From Planctomycetota bacterium (lineage in GTDB: Bacteria > Planctomycetota > UBA1135): a stretch of DNA of 64,000 nt. Position 1 is the first letter of the stretch, and the number at the start of each line of letters is the position of its first letter. The stretch is from contig JASMMA010000004.1 in NCBI GenBank assembly GCA_030748415.1, positions 1 to 64,000 on the forward strand. The letters run 5' to 3'. Under the pieces are notes generated by a model that made no database searches, was not told the origin of the DNA, and saw only the letters and a program-made list of their open reading frames with translations. Position numbers and translations under genes: made by a program. Shown piece after piece: positions 1-8,606 of the stretch.

Positions 1-342
1 TTGAAGCTGTTGCTCATGAAACTTGCGGCAATGCTCTCCAAATAGTGTGAGCCTTCGTGCGATTGTTTTGTAGTTGCAGCCCAGGATGAGCCCTGCTTGT
101 CTTTGGCTCACTTTTGAGTTGAAGAGGGCGAATACCTTTTGGGTGAGGTGCACAAGGTGAAGACGATAATCAAGGCGGAAAGTTTGGGAAGAAAAGGAGC
201 GGCTGCAAGTGCGGCAGTGGTAGCGCTGGATCTTGCGTCCATCGCATTTGCGGGCAAAGAAGCCCTTTTTCCGCCACTGAAAGGGCTGGGATGTGTGAGA
301 TTTACAATCATCTCGTGGGCAAAAAGGAGGGGTGAAACTCAT
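1..342 (-). CDS. Partial transposase-like protein: zinc ribbon plus helix-turn-helix, truncated by the window edge
   Basis: Reading the minus strand from an ATG at 342 gives 114 codons with no stop before base 1, so only the N-terminal part is present. Cys pairs at residues 8/13 (CPRDDC) and 44/47 (CRTC, within RYHCRTCSRSFSSQTF) form a zinc ribbon typical of IS transposase N-termini. Residues about 78-98 (VSQRQAGLILGCNYKTIARR) look like a helix-turn-helix. This arrangement normally precedes a DDE catalytic domain, which would lie outside the window. About 90 bp upstream is a terminus of the interspersed repeat family found elsewhere here, oriented so that the gene lies inside the putative transposon. 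The overlapping open frames on either strand (108-311 minus, 139-531 plus) are shadows. I am confident that it is coding, less so of the transposase family. Confidence 0.6.
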   Translation of the reverse strand, partial: MSFTPPFCPRDDCKSHTSQPFQWRKKGFFARKCDGRKIQRYHCRTCSRSFSSQTFRLDYRLHLVHLTQKVFALFNSKVSQRQAGLILGCNYKTIARRLTLFGEHCRKFHEQQLQ

Positions 343-362
343 GACTTTTGTTTTTGGGGCGA

Positions 363-375
363 GGGCCGTAGGCCC
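363..375. repeat. GC-rich hairpin upstream of the transposase-like gene
   Basis: The sequence GGGCC-GTA-GGCCC is a perfect 5-bp inverted repeat with a 3-base loop. On the minus strand the surrounding GGCCTCGGGCC starts 78 bases in from the transposon terminus at 458. The element at 10239-10407 has the near-identical GGCCTAGGGCC starting 81 bases from its right end, which suggests common descent. Confidence 0.55.
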
Positions 376-410
376 GAGGCCTCTTTGTCAACGAGTCTCT
401 TTGGGGGGTA

Positions 411-1769
411 TTACAACTTTTTCTCTTTTTTTGACCCAATCGGAGGGGTCAGTGTCTTGGTGGGGGGCCCTAGGATTCCTCGAAAGAACCCTAGATACTT
501 GTCTAGTTCCGTCTTTGGGCATGGTCCATAATTTGACAATGCTAATGATTCCATTGAAGAGTTGGGATGTGTCTCGGCGAGGAGTCTGCCTAGGTCCCTC
601 ATTGGCTTTGTGCACTTTGGCGTTATGCCGTCCGCATCAACCAAACATGGGCCATCTGGAGTTCGCACAAAGTTGCTGCTCTTTGGATCTCGGCACCCAA
701 AACCAAATGCATGGAGTTTCCGGAGCCAGTTGGCAATTTCAGGTACATCGGTCGAGTCGCAAGGGGGCCCTGTAACTTTTGAGGTCCAGAGAGAAGTCGA
801 AGAAAAACCTAAACTGCGAGCGCAGGGGAGGCCCAGCAACTCCAACAAATGAAACCGCCGATGCGCATTTTTCGCGGGGCCCCTGAGCCTGCCTCGAAAT
901 CTGAAGTAATCTTTTCGAAACATTTCCTCACTTTGGGAGACACATGCACTTGAGCCATCCTCACAGAGGGTCCACTTTTCGGATGGGCGCGCAGAGTCGC
1001 GCCTCCAAACAACAGGAGACCCCTTAGTGCCAAGCGATTGAATCGAAAAATGACTACAGTCTCTCCAGGCCCTCGCGCTTCGTTTCCAAAGATGGGAGCG
1101 AAACTCTTCCGTTGCTTTGTTGAGCACATCGCCGGTGGGAAATTTGGCGCATGATTCCTCAGAATAGGCATCTAATAGTGCAACAGAGAAGGGGCCCCGT
1201 TTCTCGGGGGCCGTTTGGGAAACCAGTTGGATTAGGTTCCGCTTCCTTATAGAGATGCTGGCACCGCCAGATGTATAAGTTGCATGGTTCAAATCAAGGG
1301 GGGTGAGTTTTTGTTTCACGAACAAGAAATCATCCATGCTCAAATCTGAATCGGACCACCCTTCGTTGTGCAAGCGAGCTAGTCCAGTTCCCCAAGTTGT
1401 GGGGGAGATTTCAGCCTCTGCTTCCTCCAGCCATGGGCGCGCAAAAACTCCCAATGTTGGAGTGAGTTGCTCAGTTAGGGCCTCACCCAGGCCAAGAGAT
1501 TGGTGTACTTGATATTCCCGAAGAGCGGGATAGTTTGAGAAAACCCGGCGAAACCGTTCCCAAGATCGCTTCGGGTGAAATATTTTAAGGACCCAATTCT
1601 GGCGCCTGGGGCCTTCACAACGAAGCACAGTGCGGTGCGGTGAAAGTCTGAGAATCTCAGGACAAGCGGAGGCACTATTCCAAAGAAGCGTTAGCGTTTC
1701 CTGGCCCAAGGGGTGAGCATGAAATTGCTCCCGCAGGTGGGTCATGTTGTGTCGTTCCAGCTCCTTCAT
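411..1769 (-). CDS. Two-lobed Kdo/WaaP-type (LPS or sugar) kinase-like protein
   Basis: The 452-residue protein contains two kinase-like lobes. The first has a candidate ATP-binding lysine (VLKIF, K62), REY at 84-86, a catalytic-loop-like segment SDSDLSMDDF (139-148) and a DFG equivalent LDLN (158-161). The second has LHAFGFGCRDPKSSNF (about 352-367) followed by LVDADG (376-381), the pattern of the WaaP/KdkA lipopolysaccharide kinase fold. I see no clear ATP lysine in lobe two. It diverges from lptF, which supports an envelope-sugar role. The last 15 residues are encoded by the repeat terminus at 432-458 and its flank, so the C-terminus is probably acquired. Substrate unknown. An alternative start is the ATG at 1745. 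Confidence 0.65.
   Translation of the reverse strand: MKELERHNMTHLREQFHAHPLGQETLTLLWNSASACPEILRLSPHRTVLRCEGPRRQNWVLKIFHPKRSWERFRRVFSNYPALREYQVHQSLGLGEALTEQLTPTLGVFARPWLEEAEAEISPTTWGTGLARLHNEGWSDSDLSMDDFLFVKQKLTPLDLNHATYTSGGASISIRKRNLIQLVSQTAPEKRGPFSVALLDAYSEESCAKFPTGDVLNKATEEFRSHLWKRSARAWRDCSHFSIQSLGTKGSPVVWRRDSARPSEKWTLCEDGSSACVSQSEEMFRKDYFRFRGRLRGPAKNAHRRFHLLELLGLPCARSLGFSSTSLWTSKVTGPPCDSTDVPEIANWLRKLHAFGFGCRDPKSSNFVRTPDGPCLVDADGITPKCTKPMRDLGRLLAETHPNSSMESLALSNYGPCPKTELDKYLGFFRGILGPPTKTLTPPIGSKKEKKL
432..458 (-). repeat. Solo terminus of the interspersed GACACTGACCCC element family
   Basis: Read on the minus strand, the 27 bases begin AAGACACTGACCCC and end in GGGTCA, matching the ends of the complete elements at 10239-10407 and 13651-13818. 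TGACCC and GGGTCA can pair as a short hairpin. The outer end faces the kinase-like gene, whose last 15 codons read through it. The inner side faces the transposase-like gene. No matching opposite end is visible to the left within the window, so this is a solo end or the right end of a longer transposon. Confidence 0.7.
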
Positions 1770-1793
1770 GGCAACAGCCTACAATCTGGGGGC

Positions 1794-2957
1794 GTGCGCG
1801 CCTCCTTCCACCGCAGTCTTCTCTCCAGGTCCTGTTTTCGGGAAATCGGAGCGCACCTTCTTTTGGTGCTAGGTGGTATGACCCTATTGGTAGCTCTTGG
1901 GGCGGCGGTTCGGGCGACGAGTACCAGTCAGGGGGCACCACTTTGGGTTCCTCTAACTTTGATTCCGCTTCTTGTGGGAAATGCGCTCCAGTATTTAATT
2001 CCCGCGACATTGCTCACTGCCGTTGTTCTCACTTTCGGGAGGATGAGTTCTGATGGTGAAATAACTGCCCTCCAAACAGCTGGCATGACACCGCCGAGAA
2101 TCCTTCGGCCCGCCTTTCTTTTTGGGATTGCTATGTTCCTCTTGAGTTACCCTCTGGCTTCCTCAGCCTTGCCCGGGGTATATAAAAAAATTCGGGAGAT
2201 TACCTATCAGGTTCGATTCGCAGCTTTGGAAAATACAAATCCAGGCGCATCGGAGATTCATTTTCGCGGCTTGCACTTAAGTTGGCGCGGTCGCGCAGAA
2301 AATGGCGATTTCAAGAACTTGCTCCTGACTCACGAGAGTCGCAGCGGCCCCCAAGCATTTGCATTCGACCCAGGAAGAAAGGGCCAAGAAGTGAGAACCG
2401 ACCCCGCAGGTCGAATGCGGCTCCGCGCCTCCTTTGCAAAAATGAACCTAGATGGTCGCGACTTAGTTTTTCAATTTAAGGGGCTTAGGAGTTTTGCCGT
2501 TGACGAAGGGGGTAGTGGTGCTTGGTCGGCTGTAAATGAAGGCCCAGCAACCGTTCGCATTGACTTGGATTCCGTCCAAAGTGGTTTCCGTGACAACATA
2601 AAAGGGGATGCCTTCTCATCGAGTGAGATTCGCGAACAACTGCGGGGTCAGCTCGAACCCAAGAGGAAGAGGCACCTGCGTTACACGCTTTGGAAAAGAC
2701 TCTTCACAGCTTTGTCCTCTATCCCACTTGCACTATTGGGTGCGTTGTTGGGTTGGCGGATGCGCCGCGGTGGAATCATGGCAGCTTTCTCGGTTGCTCT
2801 TGGCCTTCTTATTTTGGTTTATTTCCCACTCTTCCATGTCGGAAATTCTCTCCAAAAGACAAACGCCCTTAGCCCGTTGTTTGCCGCATGTCTCCCGTTT
2901 GTGGGCATGTTTGTGTTGCTCCCTCTGCAGATTCACCGAGCGAGGAGTCGAGCATGA
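1794..2957 (+). CDS. lptF: LPS export permease, LptF/LptG family (first copy)
   Basis: This is a YjgP/YjgQ-family inner-membrane protein of the LptBFG transporter, which extracts lipopolysaccharide from the inner membrane. It has N-terminal membrane segments (LLLVLGGMTLLVALG), the family's conserved polar turn (FGRMSSDGEITALQTAG), a central periplasmic beta-jellyroll region and C-terminal membrane helices (IPLALLGALLGWRM). About 387 residues matches the family. I chose GTG 1794 because the upstream ATG at 1713 adds 27 residues unlike the family and would overlap the divergent kinase gene. Its stop overlaps the next start as ATGA, so the two permeases are translationally coupled. The LptB ATPase is not in this window. 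Assignment as F rather than G rests on gene order. Confidence 0.85.
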   Translation: MRASFHRSLLSRSCFREIGAHLLLVLGGMTLLVALGAAVRATSTSQGAPLWVPLTLIPLLVGNALQYLIPATLLTAVVLTFGRMSSDGEITALQTAGMTPPRILRPAFLFGIAMFLLSYPLASSALPGVYKKIREITYQVRFAALENTNPGASEIHFRGLHLSWRGRAENGDFKNLLLTHESRSGPQAFAFDPGRKGQEVRTDPAGRMRLRASFAKMNLDGRDLVFQFKGLRSFAVDEGGSGAWSAVNEGPATVRIDLDSVQSGFRDNIKGDAFSSSEIREQLRGQLEPKRKRHLRYTLWKRLFTALSSIPLALLGALLGWRMRRGGIMAAFSVALGLLILVYFPLFHVGNSLQKTNALSPLFAACLPFVGMFVLLPLQIHRARSRA

Positions 2958-4006
2958 ACAAACTTGACCGGTATGTGTTGCTGACCTTCTTGCGAGTCCT
3001 ACTCGTAGTCGCGGGAGGGATTCTTGGCATTTTTACCGTTTTGGATTTTCTTGGTCACGGCGACGAGTTATCAGCATCCAGTGAGCTCATGGATGGTGTT
3101 GCAGGCAAGGTCACTCTTTACTACCTATTGAATCTTCCATTCCTTTGGGTGCAGTTTGCCCCTTATCTAACATTAATCGCGGGCATGACTACTGTATTGC
3201 AGTTTGCCAAGAAGCGGGAATGGACCCCTATGCTTTCAGCGGGCGCATCATCAGGAAGAGTGCTTGCCCCCGTCTTCTTGGGGGCAATCATCGCAGCAGT
3301 CTTCGCAGTGCTTTTGCGAGAAATGCTATTGCCTAACATTGCTCCAACTCGTGAGGGCCTCCAGCGAACTGTTTTTCACCAGCGGGATTGGCTCCTAGTT
3401 GATTTAAACGTTCGAACTCGAAGCGACCAGCGGATGATTTTGAACCGTTACAACCCTGAAAGTGAAACTGGGTACGGCTTGGAACTTTATTCATTGAACC
3501 ATTTTGGGGAAGATCAACTCCTTCAAGCAGATGAAGCGAAGTGGGCCCATGGGCATTGGATCTTGGAGAACGGTCGCCAGATCAGTGCCGGGGACTTGGA
3601 AACGCCAGCGGAATATCTTCCAGGGGAGGGCCTTCATCCAGAAGACCTCATGCGGTCTTATTTCGCAAGCACGAGTCCCCTAGAGCTATCGTCCCGACAA
3701 CTCAAAGAGGTGCTCGTTCGAGACTCTGGCCACCGACAAGCAGCGACCCTTCTGTGGGCGTGGCGACTTTCACCCCTAAGCCATCTCGTGCTCCTTTTTG
3801 TTGGAATCCCATTCGTCTTTCGATTCAGTCGCCGCTCCTCCACGGAAGGCTTTGGCTTTGGAATTTTCTTCTGCATGCTTTTCTTCGTCGCTGAAATCGT
3901 ATTCCGAGATTTTGGCGCTCGCGGCGCCCTCAGTCCTGCCCTGGGAGGATCGGGCGCCCTCCTACTCTTCACTTGCGTGGGTCTCATGATTCCCCGGCGG
4001 TCCTAA
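2954..4006 (+). CDS. lptG: LPS export permease, LptF/LptG family (second copy)
   Basis: This is the second YjgP/YjgQ-type permease, about 350 residues, expected to pair with the product of the preceding gene in the LPS transporter. The N-terminus MNKLDRYVLLTFLRVLL is typical of the family. A conserved block follows (LTLIAGMTTVLQFAKKREWTPMLSAG with the usual E/G turn), then a periplasmic beta-rich middle and three C-terminal helices. The ATG at 2954 overlaps the previous stop by 4 bp. A longer frame from 2888 is a read-back through the upstream gene and is not used. Confidence 0.85.
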   Translation: MNKLDRYVLLTFLRVLLVVAGGILGIFTVLDFLGHGDELSASSELMDGVAGKVTLYYLLNLPFLWVQFAPYLTLIAGMTTVLQFAKKREWTPMLSAGASSGRVLAPVFLGAIIAAVFAVLLREMLLPNIAPTREGLQRTVFHQRDWLLVDLNVRTRSDQRMILNRYNPESETGYGLELYSLNHFGEDQLLQADEAKWAHGHWILENGRQISAGDLETPAEYLPGEGLHPEDLMRSYFASTSPLELSSRQLKEVLVRDSGHRQAATLLWAWRLSPLSHLVLLFVGIPFVFRFSRRSSTEGFGFGIFFCMLFFVAEIVFRDFGARGALSPALGGSGALLLFTCVGLMIPRRS

Positions 4007-4060
4007 ATATGCCCAAAAACGATGAATGAAATTCGAAGGCGGTGGCGTCACAATGGGAAC

Positions 4061-5155
4061 ATGCGCTTCGGTTTTTTGACCATTCCTCTTCTGCTGTTCG
4101 CCTCCTGCCAATCGACATCTTGGGTGGGCGTAGGGGATTCCGCTTTTGCTGTTGGAGATTACCAAGCCGCTCTCATTGCTTACGAGAAAGCAGCTGCGGC
4201 TGGAGAAGGAACTGAGACCCCACTCCAGGGCCGCATATCCGAGGCCCGAGCCAGAATCCTCCCCGAATACGCTCGCAAATTAATTCATCAGGAAAAGCAC
4301 CTTGAGGCACTGGAAATCTTGGCAGTCGCTGACCAAATGACTCCTGGGCATCCGCTGTCGGTAGAACTTCGCGCTCGAGCGTACCGAGGTATGGCTGCTG
4401 AATTAGCTACCGAAGCCGACTCCTTGCGTGGAATGGGGCAAATAAAGGCTGCTCATACAGCTTTCTCCCGAGCATTAGATTGGGATTCCAATAATCGTCT
4501 TGCTCAGAAAGGCTGCGCCGAATTGGAAGAGAAGCTCGAAATTCTCCACCGCCAAGGTGAGTCCTTTTATTTTGAGGGACTTCGGCAGCGGGCTGATGGC
4601 TACAAGGTTCGCGCCCACACTGCATTCATGCATGCTGCTGCGATTTGGGGCGAAGGCTCGCAAGCCGAGGCAATCCTGAAAGAATCATCAGACGACATGG
4701 CAAAGGAACAAGTCCAGCAGGCGCACAACTTGATGAATGCTGGCCTGCTTGGCCCTGCATGGTTGGCTCTTCGCGATGCGAATCGCCTTCAACCAGGAGT
4801 TCCGGAAACAGAATCTTTTCTCGCTGATTTAGAAGCTCGGCTCAAGCACCGCTCAATCATGAATGATGCTGACATTCAAATCCGAGGTGAGCGACTTGGG
4901 CTTGCTGGCGAGTTGTTAGAGACCGCTACAGTCCTGGGGATTGAAGATAAAACAGACCAGGTGAATGCATTAAGTATTGCAATGCAGGAAAAGCAGGCCC
5001 TTGTGGATTACCGCATGGCGCGCGCGTGTGAATTGGCGGAGCAATGGGAGCGGGCGGCAGTGCTTTATCAGCGAGTCATGGACTCGGATTATGGTGCTGA
5101 GGACATTCGTTGGCGGCTTGAGAAGGTTCGCAGCCACTTAAACGCCGACACCTAG
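4061..5155 (+). CDS. TPR-repeat lipoprotein
   Basis: The protein begins with a short signal peptide and a lipobox (LLLFASC), so it is probably lipidated and anchored in the periplasm or outer membrane. It is then helical, with TPR-like repeats from the first (DSAFAVGDYQAALIAYEKAA) to the last (AEQWERAAVLYQRVMDSDY). TPR lipoproteins commonly act as scaffolds. The specific partner is unknown. ATG 4061 puts the signal sequence at the N-terminus; the upstream ATG at 4022 adds a 13-residue charged stretch and is less likely. The gene follows lptG by 54 bp and ends immediately before serB, so it probably belongs to the same transcript. Confidence 0.75.
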   Translation: MRFGFLTIPLLLFASCQSTSWVGVGDSAFAVGDYQAALIAYEKAAAAGEGTETPLQGRISEARARILPEYARKLIHQEKHLEALEILAVADQMTPGHPLSVELRARAYRGMAAELATEADSLRGMGQIKAAHTAFSRALDWDSNNRLAQKGCAELEEKLEILHRQGESFYFEGLRQRADGYKVRAHTAFMHAAAIWGEGSQAEAILKESSDDMAKEQVQQAHNLMNAGLLGPAWLALRDANRLQPGVPETESFLADLEARLKHRSIMNDADIQIRGERLGLAGELLETATVLGIEDKTDQVNALSIAMQEKQALVDYRMARACELAEQWERAAVLYQRVMDSDYGAEDIRWRLEKVRSHLNADT

Positions 5156-5917
5156 ATGGGGGGCAACTCCCCTGTGGACTTTCCCGCCGACTGGGCCGGC
5201 GCCAAGGTTCTTTTTTTGGATTGCGATTCCACTCTTTCTTCAATTGAAGGAATCGATGAACTTGCTCTTCGCGGCGACGCCGATGTTGCCCAGCTCACAG
5301 CGCGGGCAATGGCCGGGGAGCTCCCCTTGGATGCCGTTTACAAGGAGCGGCTTCGCATGATTCAGCCCACTGCTTCGGATTTTGAGTGGCTTTCTAAACG
5401 CTACTGGGAAACCCGATTGTCTGGAGCTCTTGAAACCATTGCCGCTCTACAAGGAATCGGAGTGCGGGTTTGTGTTGTATCCGGTGGTTTATTGCCCGCA
5501 GTCCAGCCCTTTGCCGAACGACTAGGGGTGGCTCCTTCTGATATCTTTGCTGTTCCTTACCCATTGGATTCTTCCGACCCCATGACTGAAGCTTGCGCCC
5601 ATCCCTTGGCAAAAAATGGGGGCAAACCTTCCATTGTGGAATCCGCCTGCCATGGCACTTGTTCTAAAGAAGCTCGCATGTTGGTTGGGGACGGTGTTTC
5701 TGATTTGGAAGCCAGCTCCGCCCTAGGGCTCTTTGTTGGCTTTGGAGCTGTGGAATCTCGTGAACAAGTTCGCGCCCAGGCACCGGTCTTTTTAGATGGC
5801 CCAGGCCTATGGTCTGTTGCTCTTTACGCCGCTGGGCCCTCCCACCTGAAAGCATTACGAAAAACAGCCCCGAAGGTGTATGAATACGCTGTTTCAGAGG
5901 CACCCAACCCCCGCTGA
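5156..5917 (+). CDS. serB: Phosphoserine phosphatase-like HAD hydrolase
   Basis: This HAD-superfamily phosphatase probably catalyses the last step of serine synthesis, phosphoserine to serine. Motif I is DCDSTLSS (D22, D24), motif II is VVSGG (about 104-108), a lysine lies in the LAKNGGK region, and motif IV is GDGVSD (about 178-183). These motifs and the length of 253 residues fit SerB. The assignment is reinforced by the next two genes, a phosphoserine-type aminotransferase and 3-phosphoglycerate dehydrogenase. The ATG directly abuts the TAG of the preceding lipoprotein gene, which implies coupling. Confidence 0.85.
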   Translation: MGGNSPVDFPADWAGAKVLFLDCDSTLSSIEGIDELALRGDADVAQLTARAMAGELPLDAVYKERLRMIQPTASDFEWLSKRYWETRLSGALETIAALQGIGVRVCVVSGGLLPAVQPFAERLGVAPSDIFAVPYPLDSSDPMTEACAHPLAKNGGKPSIVESACHGTCSKEARMLVGDGVSDLEASSALGLFVGFGAVESREQVRAQAPVFLDGPGLWSVALYAAGPSHLKALRKTAPKVYEYAVSEAPNPR

Positions 5918-5935
5918 AATCCCCGGTTCAAGCCC

Positions 5936-7036
5936 GTGGCACGCACATCCGCTCAACCTAAACTCTTCATTCCGGGACCCACTGAGGTCGCGCCGGAAAT
6001 CTTGGCCGAAATGGCTAACCCAGCCATTGGGCACCGTGCCCCAGAGTGCGCTCGTCTTTGGAGTGGCGCCCGCGAGGGCCTCGCTCGCCTCATGCACACC
6101 ACTGGTGAGGTTTGCATTTTGACTGCACCTGCAAGCGCCATGATGGAGGCGGCAATTAGGAACTGCGTCCAGAGTCGTTCCTTGCATTTGGTTTGTGGTG
6201 CCTTTTCCAAGCGATGGTATGAAATTGCGCTCGCTTGCGGGAAAGAGGCAACCGCCATTGAAACAGAGTGGGGTCATGGCTTTTCCGCCGAAGAATTGCG
6301 AGCGGCATTGGAAGCTCACGGCCCCGTTGATGCTGTAACGGTGGTTCATAACGAAACATCCACCGGTGTTTTGAATCCTGTGCAAGATTACCGCGCAGTC
6401 CTGAGAGATTTTCCAGGCACCTTGCTTTTGGTGGATACGGTTTCTTCCATGGCCGGCGCTCCGGTCTTGGTTGATGACTGGGGCATTGATGTTTGTCTCT
6501 TTGGCGTTCAAAAATGTATGGCCCTCCCAGCCGGGATTGCGATTGCATCTCTCAGCTCAGCCGCATTGAATCGGTCTGCAGAAGTGGAACACAAAGGGTG
6601 GTTCCTAGATTTCCTTCGCCTTCGAAAAGGAAACGAAAAAGAACAAAGTCCCACAACCCCCAGCACGGCCCACCTTTATGCTCTCAACAAGCAGTTGGAG
6701 CGCATTTTCGAGGAGGGTCTAGAAGCCCGTTGGCAACGCCACGCCGACATGGCCGCCCGCTCTCAAGAATGGGCAGAAGGGCACGGCTTCTCGCTGTTTC
6801 CTGCTAAAGGATTCCGCTCGCCCACTGTTTCTTGCATTGAGCGGGGAACCGGTCCCGACTTCGTTCCCGTTCTGGATGCTCTCAAAGAGAAAGGATTCCT
6901 GATGAGTAATGGATACGGAGCCTTGAAGGGGAAAACATTCAGAATCGGACACATGGGGGAGCATACCCTCGTATCTTTGAACGACCTCCTTGCCAACTTT
7001 GACGCGGCCCTAAAAAATGAAAGTTCTCTTCGCTGA
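5936..7036 (+). CDS. serC: Class V aminotransferase, probable phosphoserine aminotransferase
   Basis: This PLP-dependent fold-type I, class V aminotransferase begins with FIPGPTEV and has the cofactor lysine in GVQKCMALPAG (about K193). Related enzymes include serine-glyoxylate and alanine-glyoxylate aminotransferases and the SerC type used by some archaea and bacteria. The position between serB and serA argues for phosphohydroxypyruvate to phosphoserine conversion. The start is GTG 5936; no ATG precedes the conserved N-terminus. The last 20 bases overlap serA. A glyoxylate-specific role cannot be excluded from sequence. Confidence 0.8.
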   Translation: MARTSAQPKLFIPGPTEVAPEILAEMANPAIGHRAPECARLWSGAREGLARLMHTTGEVCILTAPASAMMEAAIRNCVQSRSLHLVCGAFSKRWYEIALACGKEATAIETEWGHGFSAEELRAALEAHGPVDAVTVVHNETSTGVLNPVQDYRAVLRDFPGTLLLVDTVSSMAGAPVLVDDWGIDVCLFGVQKCMALPAGIAIASLSSAALNRSAEVEHKGWFLDFLRLRKGNEKEQSPTTPSTAHLYALNKQLERIFEEGLEARWQRHADMAARSQEWAEGHGFSLFPAKGFRSPTVSCIERGTGPDFVPVLDALKEKGFLMSNGYGALKGKTFRIGHMGEHTLVSLNDLLANFDAALKNESSLR

Positions 7037-8597
7037 CGCAATTGCTTCCGATGCCGAGGGCATTCTTTCGAGTGCTGGTATTTCGGTGGACAATCGCCCC
7101 GGAATGGAAACCCCTGAAAAGATTGCCGCCCTTGCCGATTGCGAGGGATTGGTGGTTCGTTCCGCTACGACGGTGGATGCAACCATGATGGACGCCGCCC
7201 CCAACCTGCAGGTGATTGGGCGTGCCGGTTCGGGCGTGGACAACATTGATGTTCCTTCCGCCACCGAACGTGGAATCCTGGTCATGAATGCTCCCGGCGA
7301 AAACACCCTCTCGGCGGCCGAACATGCCTGGGCAATGCTGATGGCCATGTGCCGCAATATTCCTGCAGCGCATGGGAAGTTGAGTGGGGGTGGCTGGGGG
7401 AAAACAGGCCTAATGGGGGTCGAGCTTCATGGGAAAACCATTGGAGTTTTAGGCTTGGGCCGCATTGGACGCGAAGTGGCATCTATGGCAAAGGCATTTG
7501 GGATGACCGTATTAGGTTATGACCCTTTTCTTTCGCCGGAGATAGCCAAAAAGATGGGCATTGAACTGTGCGAGCTGGAAGAAATTTGGCCCCAGGTTCA
7601 TTTCCTAACATTGCACACTCCATTGACTGATCGGACGCGGCATCTCATGAACGATGAATCCTTCGGGGCATGCAGAGCTGGCGTTCGAGTGGTGAACTGT
7701 GCTCGCGGCGGCTTGATTGATGAGGCCGCCCTCCTTGCGGCTTTAGAGAGCGGACAATGTGCGGGTGCGGCTTTAGATGTATTTGAAAGTGAGCCCCCAT
7801 TGGAAGATTATCCCCTTCGGAAACACCCAAAAGTAGTTTGCACGCCCCACCTGGGAGCCAGCACTTCTGAAGCCCAAGAAAAGGTAGCCGTTCGAATTGC
7901 AGAACAGATGGCCGCCTACCTCAACGATGGTGCGGTGCAAAATGCAGTCAACATGCCCTCTGTGGAATCTGAGGTTGCGAACCGGCTCCGCCCCTGGCAA
8001 AAGTTGGCCGGAAAGCTGGGCGTGATTCAGGCTCATCTTCTGGATGGGCACATTACGGAAATTGAAATTGAGAGTGCTGGCGATTTGTTGGAGTTGCCCC
8101 AAAGCGCCCTAACGAGCGCGGTTCTCCGTGGGCTGTTGGGTCGGCTTCTTTCTCAGCGGGTGAATTTGGTAAATGCTGGCGCAGTAGCTCGCGAGCACGG
8201 CTACACCATTAAGGAAGTTCAAGGCCAGGATGCTGACGGCTACGCGGGCCTTCTTTCTGTTCGTCTTCGGACTGACCAAGGGGAGCACTTGGTTCAGGGA
8301 GCGGTCTTTGGAGACATTTTCCCGAAAGTTGTACGGATTGACTCTTACTACATTGAAACCGATGCCAAGGGCGAACTTTTATTGTGCATCAATGATGATT
8401 CAATCGGACGACTCGCCGCAGTAACGACCAAAATTGCCGAGTTGGGAATCAACATTGCGGACATGGCTCTGGGGCGTGACAAAACTCAAGGTACGGCCAT
8501 GTGCGCCCTCCACCTTGATGAGAATCTCAGTGACGAGGGTCTCGAAGCGGTCCGAGCCATTGAAGGATTTCGCTGGGCGAGGGTTATTCGGCGCTAA
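7017..8597 (+). CDS. serA: D-3-phosphoglycerate dehydrogenase with C-terminal ACT domain
   Basis: This enzyme oxidises 3-phosphoglycerate to phosphohydroxypyruvate, the committed step of serine synthesis. The 526-residue product is the long SerA form. It has an NAD-binding Rossmann motif GLGRIGREVA (about 146), a catalytic Arg in NCARGGLIDE, a catalytic Glu in DVFESEPP and a catalytic His in CTPHLGAS. An intervening ASB-like domain follows, then an ACT domain (from about CINDDSIGRLA), the usual serine-feedback site. The start overlaps serC by 20 bp. Together with serB and serC the whole three-step pathway is co-transcribed. Confidence 0.93.
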   Translation: MKVLFADAIASDAEGILSSAGISVDNRPGMETPEKIAALADCEGLVVRSATTVDATMMDAAPNLQVIGRAGSGVDNIDVPSATERGILVMNAPGENTLSAAEHAWAMLMAMCRNIPAAHGKLSGGGWGKTGLMGVELHGKTIGVLGLGRIGREVASMAKAFGMTVLGYDPFLSPEIAKKMGIELCELEEIWPQVHFLTLHTPLTDRTRHLMNDESFGACRAGVRVVNCARGGLIDEAALLAALESGQCAGAALDVFESEPPLEDYPLRKHPKVVCTPHLGASTSEAQEKVAVRIAEQMAAYLNDGAVQNAVNMPSVESEVANRLRPWQKLAGKLGVIQAHLLDGHITEIEIESAGDLLELPQSALTSAVLRGLLGRLLSQRVNLVNAGAVAREHGYTIKEVQGQDADGYAGLLSVRLRTDQGEHLVQGAVFGDIFPKVVRIDSYYIETDAKGELLLCINDDSIGRLAAVTTKIAELGINIADMALGRDKTQGTAMCALHLDENLSDEGLEAVRAIEGFRWARVIRR

Positions 8598-8606
8598 GAT
8601 GCCCGA

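Noticed and set aside
139-531. Plus-strand open frame over the left edge
   Set aside because: It is antisense to the transposase-like gene and the repeat terminus; its protein has no domain pattern, whereas the minus frame has paired cysteines and an HTH.
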